Assembly (NCBI GenBank): GCA_946892075.1
Contig: CAMPNZ010000057.1
Span: 1-8,518 of the forward strand
Reading direction: 5' to 3'
DNA: 8,518 bases
Source: an uncultured Coriobacteriales bacterium
Lineage (GTDB): Bacteria > Actinomycetota > Coriobacteriia > Coriobacteriales > Eggerthellaceae
Numbering within the stretch: position 1 is the first letter of the stretch; each line of letters starts with the position of its first letter. A program made the translations under genes and the position numbers. Shown here one piece after another: positions 7,312 through 8,518 of this stretch. The notes under the pieces were generated by a model. The model was not told the DNA's origin. It ran no database searches and saw nothing but the letters and a program-made list of their open reading frames with translations.

Positions 7312-7319
7312 TTTTCTAC

Positions 7320-7562
7320 ATGGCAGTTAAAATTCGCCTTGCACGTCATGGTGCAAAAAAGCGCCCATATTATCGCGTGATTGTTGCTGATTCTCGTTGC
7401 GCTCGCGATGGACGTTTTATTGAGGAAGTGGGACGCTATAATCCCTGCGTACACCCTGCGCTTCTTACCCTTAACGATGAGCGTCTTGACTACTGGATCT
7501 CGTGCGGCGCGCAGCCTACCGATACTGTTGCTCGTCTTATTAAATCTCATAAGGGCGAATAG
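7320..7562 (+). CDS. rpsP: 30S ribosomal protein S16
   Basis: Small-subunit ribosomal protein bS16, which binds 16S rRNA and aids assembly of the 30S body. The 80-residue product starts MAVKIRLARHGAKKRPYYRV, the hallmark of the family, followed by VADSRCARDGRFIEEVGRYNP and a C-terminal YWISCGAQPTDTVARLI segment matching the usual W...GAQPTDTV. Length is normal for the family. It is the first gene after the predicted promoter and leader hairpin, with a strong Shine-Dalgarno. khpA begins 5 nt after its stop, the order conserved in many Gram-positive bacteria. Composition and motifs show nothing odd. Confidence 0.98.
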   Translation: MAVKIRLARHGAKKRPYYRVIVADSRCARDGRFIEEVGRYNPCVHPALLTLNDERLDYWISCGAQPTDTVARLIKSHKGE

Positions 7563-7567
7563 TTCCA

Positions 7568-7819
7568 ATGGCTGATCAGGCAGAAAAAGTAGCTCAGCTG
7601 GTACGCAGTGTTGTGGTGCCCTTAATCGATTTTCCCGATGATCTTAGCATTAACACACAGGTGTCGGATGATGCACATTTGCGTGTTGAAGTGCATGTTC
7701 ATGAAGAAGACGCCGGCAAAGTAATCGGTCGTCAGGGGCGTGTTGTGAAATCGATTCGCACGCTGGCACGCGCTGCTGCCGACAGCTCGATTAGCTCTGT
7801 TGACGTTGAAATTGTCTAG
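7568..7819 (+). CDS. khpA: KH-domain RNA-binding protein KhpA
   Basis: Small single-KH-domain protein (83 residues) of the family encoded between rpsP and rimM in many Gram-positive bacteria. In streptococci KhpA pairs with KhpB/EloR and affects cell elongation through RNA binding; that role here is an extrapolation. The RNA-gripping GXXG loop is GRQG (54-57) within DAGKVIGRQGRVVKSIRTL, with the expected beta strand LRVEVHVHEED before it. The start ATG is preceded only by a weak AAGGG at 7551-7555, so translation probably depends on ribosomes finishing rpsP 5 nt upstream. rimM follows 12 nt after its stop. Family identity is clear; no KhpB partner is in the window. Confidence 0.93.
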   Translation: MADQAEKVAQLVRSVVVPLIDFPDDLSINTQVSDDAHLRVEVHVHEEDAGKVIGRQGRVVKSIRTLARAAADSSISSVDVEIV

Positions 7820-7831
7820 GGCTGAACGGTT

Positions 7832-8371
7832 GTGCGCGCGCTGAGCGATGTCGCATATATTGCGAAAACGATACATACTCAAGGAAGCTTTGTTGTGCAC
7901 GCAGCACAGGGGCTTCCTTTTTTGCTGGAAAAAGGCATGCGGGTGGCGCTTGTTCCGCCTGTTCTTGATTCACCGCGATTTCTTGAAGTAAGCGATGTTT
8001 CAAACGTGCGCGATACCTCGGCGTATGTAACGTTTAGTGGCGTTGATACCTTAAGTGCTGCGCGTGCTTATGTGGGCTGTCATGTGTTGCTTGATAAGGA
8101 ACTGGTAGCGGCGCGCCTGAAGGCGCAGGCTGCTCATCCGTGGATAGGTTGGCGCTTGTGCAGCGTTGATGGGCGGGCAGCAGGCACTATCGTAAATTAC
8201 TTTGATACGCCGATGAACCCTCTGTTTGATGTGGAATTTGACGTGCTTCCTGTTCAGGATGGAGAAACGCGCTTGCTTGTGCCCGCGCATAGCGATTTGC
8301 TTGCTGAAGTTGACGAAGACGCGCATTGCATTTCCGTTCGCATTGCGCAAGGATTTTTTGCTGGCGAGTAA
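7832..8371 (+). CDS. rimM: Ribosome maturation factor RimM
   Basis: Assembly factor that binds the head of the 30S precursor (via S19) and helps 16S rRNA processing. The 179-residue length fits the family. The N-terminal RimM domain (about 1-95) is divergent: the usual GLKGEV-like motif reads HTQGSFV (15-21). The C-terminal PRC-barrel (about 103-179) is convincing: PWIGWRLCSVDGRAAGTIV, then LLVPAHSDLLAEVDEDAHCI and a final IAQGFF. GTG at 7832 is the only sensible start because an in-frame TGA lies at 7823-7825; an AGGG at 7818-7821 lies 10 nt upstream. A terminator-like hairpin lies within codons 17-31. trmD, its common downstream partner, does not follow within the window. Placement after khpA supports the call. 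Confidence 0.92.
   Translation: MRALSDVAYIAKTIHTQGSFVVHAAQGLPFLLEKGMRVALVPPVLDSPRFLEVSDVSNVRDTSAYVTFSGVDTLSAARAYVGCHVLLDKELVAARLKAQAAHPWIGWRLCSVDGRAAGTIVNYFDTPMNPLFDVEFDVLPVQDGETRLLVPAHSDLLAEVDEDAHCISVRIAQGFFAGE
7881..7923 (+). terminator. Intrinsic-terminator-like hairpin inside rimM
   Basis: AAGGAAGC (7881-7888) pairs perfectly with GCTTCCTT (7912-7919). Inside, TGTGC (7894-7898) pairs with GCACA (7904-7908) around a 5-nt loop, and six T run from 7918 to 7923. This is the layout of a Rho-independent terminator, on the same strand as rimM and starting about 50 nt into its coding sequence. It may act as an attenuator limiting readthrough into rimM when translation lags. Chance is possible, as the segment is also coding. 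Confidence 0.5.
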
Positions 8372-8518
8372 TGCGGTGCTGGTGGTCTTGGAGGCAGGAA
8401 ACGTACCCAGGCGCGCAAAAACACGATGAACTGGAACAATGCGCCACGCAAGCAGAAACGTATCACGCAAGCAGAAACGTATCACGCAAGCAGAAACGTA
8501 TCACGCAAGCAGAAACGT
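8372..8518. other. Non-coding or unassigned region after rimM
   Basis: No recognisable gene follows rimM. An ATG overlaps the rimM stop (TAATG, ATG at 8371-8373) and its frame stays open to the window end, but the product has no TrmD features and most of it is the tandem repeat. No forward frame shows a TrmD N-terminus. A GGAGG at 8390-8394 has no suitable start behind it. Confidence 0.6.
8445..8518. repeat. 19-bp perfect tandem repeat, cut by window end
   Basis: The unit CACGCAAGCAGAAACGTAT repeats head-to-tail at 8445-8463, 8464-8482, 8483-8501 and 8502-8518 (17 of 19 bases before the edge), with no mismatch. There are no spacers, so it is not a CRISPR array. An imperfect relative, GGCAGGAAACGTACCCA, lies just upstream at 8393-8409 and may be a decayed or founding copy. 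The array length is unknown because it continues beyond the window. Confidence 0.95.

Larger units (their letters stand above)
7038..7319. other. Intergenic region between ffh and rpsP
   Basis: This is the only sizeable gap between genes in the window. I see no open frame with family resemblance, no tRNA, and no SRP RNA consensus loop. The left half has several GC-rich inverted segments, for example GCGGCG at 7050-7055 with CGCCGC at 7096-7101, and the palindrome at 7105-7124. None is followed by a T-run, so a strong intrinsic terminator for the ffh unit is not evident. The right half is A/T-richer and holds the rpsP promoter, its upstream A-tract (7188-7194), a leader hairpin and the ribosome binding site. 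Confidence 0.8.

Noticed and set aside
7038..7319. SRP RNA gene (ffs) next to ffh
   Set aside because: No GGAAGCAG-type domain IV loop or matching hairpin is seen in the gap.
8445..8518. CRISPR array
   Set aside because: Copies are directly adjacent with no variable spacers, and the unit is only 19 bp.
8371..8518. Start of trmD or of a new small protein after rimM
   Set aside because: The frame opening at the overlapping ATG is mostly translated tandem repeat, has no good ribosome binding site, and shows no TrmD motif.

Overview
The window is a compact, all-plus-strand stretch of housekeeping genes: rnc (3' part) - smc - ftsY - ffh - [282-bp gap] - rpsP - khpA (KH protein) - rimM, followed by a short tandem-repeat region that runs off the right edge. 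This order (RNase III, SMC, SRP receptor, SRP protein, then the S16/KH/RimM block) is typical of Gram-positive and especially actinobacterial genomes. The moderate base composition, Ala/Gln/Arg-rich proteins, unusual SMC inserts and short FtsY suggest a member of the Coriobacteriia (for example a Cryptobacterium- or Eggerthella-like organism). That placement is inference, not proven by any marker here.

Region 1 (1-5598 and on to 7037) looks like one transcription unit. rnc ends 19 nt before smc, smc ends 12 nt before ftsY, and ftsY ends 2 nt before ffh, with the ffh ribosome binding site inside the end of ftsY. RNase III processes rRNA and other double-stranded RNA, and SMC compacts and resolves the chromosome. 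FtsY and Ffh are the two homologous GTPases of the signal recognition particle pathway that delivers nascent membrane proteins to the translocon.

Region 2 (7038-7319) is non-coding. It has an inverted repeat after ffh, then a good sigma70-type promoter with an upstream A-tract, then a short 5' leader with an 8-bp stem-loop and a strong Shine-Dalgarno for rpsP.

Region 3 (7320-8371) is the ribosome-linked block: ribosomal protein S16, the RNA-binding KH protein KhpA, and the 30S maturation factor RimM. An intrinsic-terminator-like hairpin with six T lies inside the first 100 nt of rimM. It could make rimM expression lower than that of rpsP.

Region 4 (8372-8518) has no recognisable gene. trmD, which usually follows rimM, does not start here. 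Instead there is a perfect 19-bp tandem repeat, about 3.9 copies, cut by the window edge.

The genes are ordinary in identity. No new defence or mobile system is visible. The points worth a second look are departures within conserved proteins (an SMC hinge lacking its glycine motif, low-complexity inserts in SMC and RNase III, a changed SRP-RNA-binding residue in Ffh), the rimM internal terminator, the rpsP leader and the tandem repeat.
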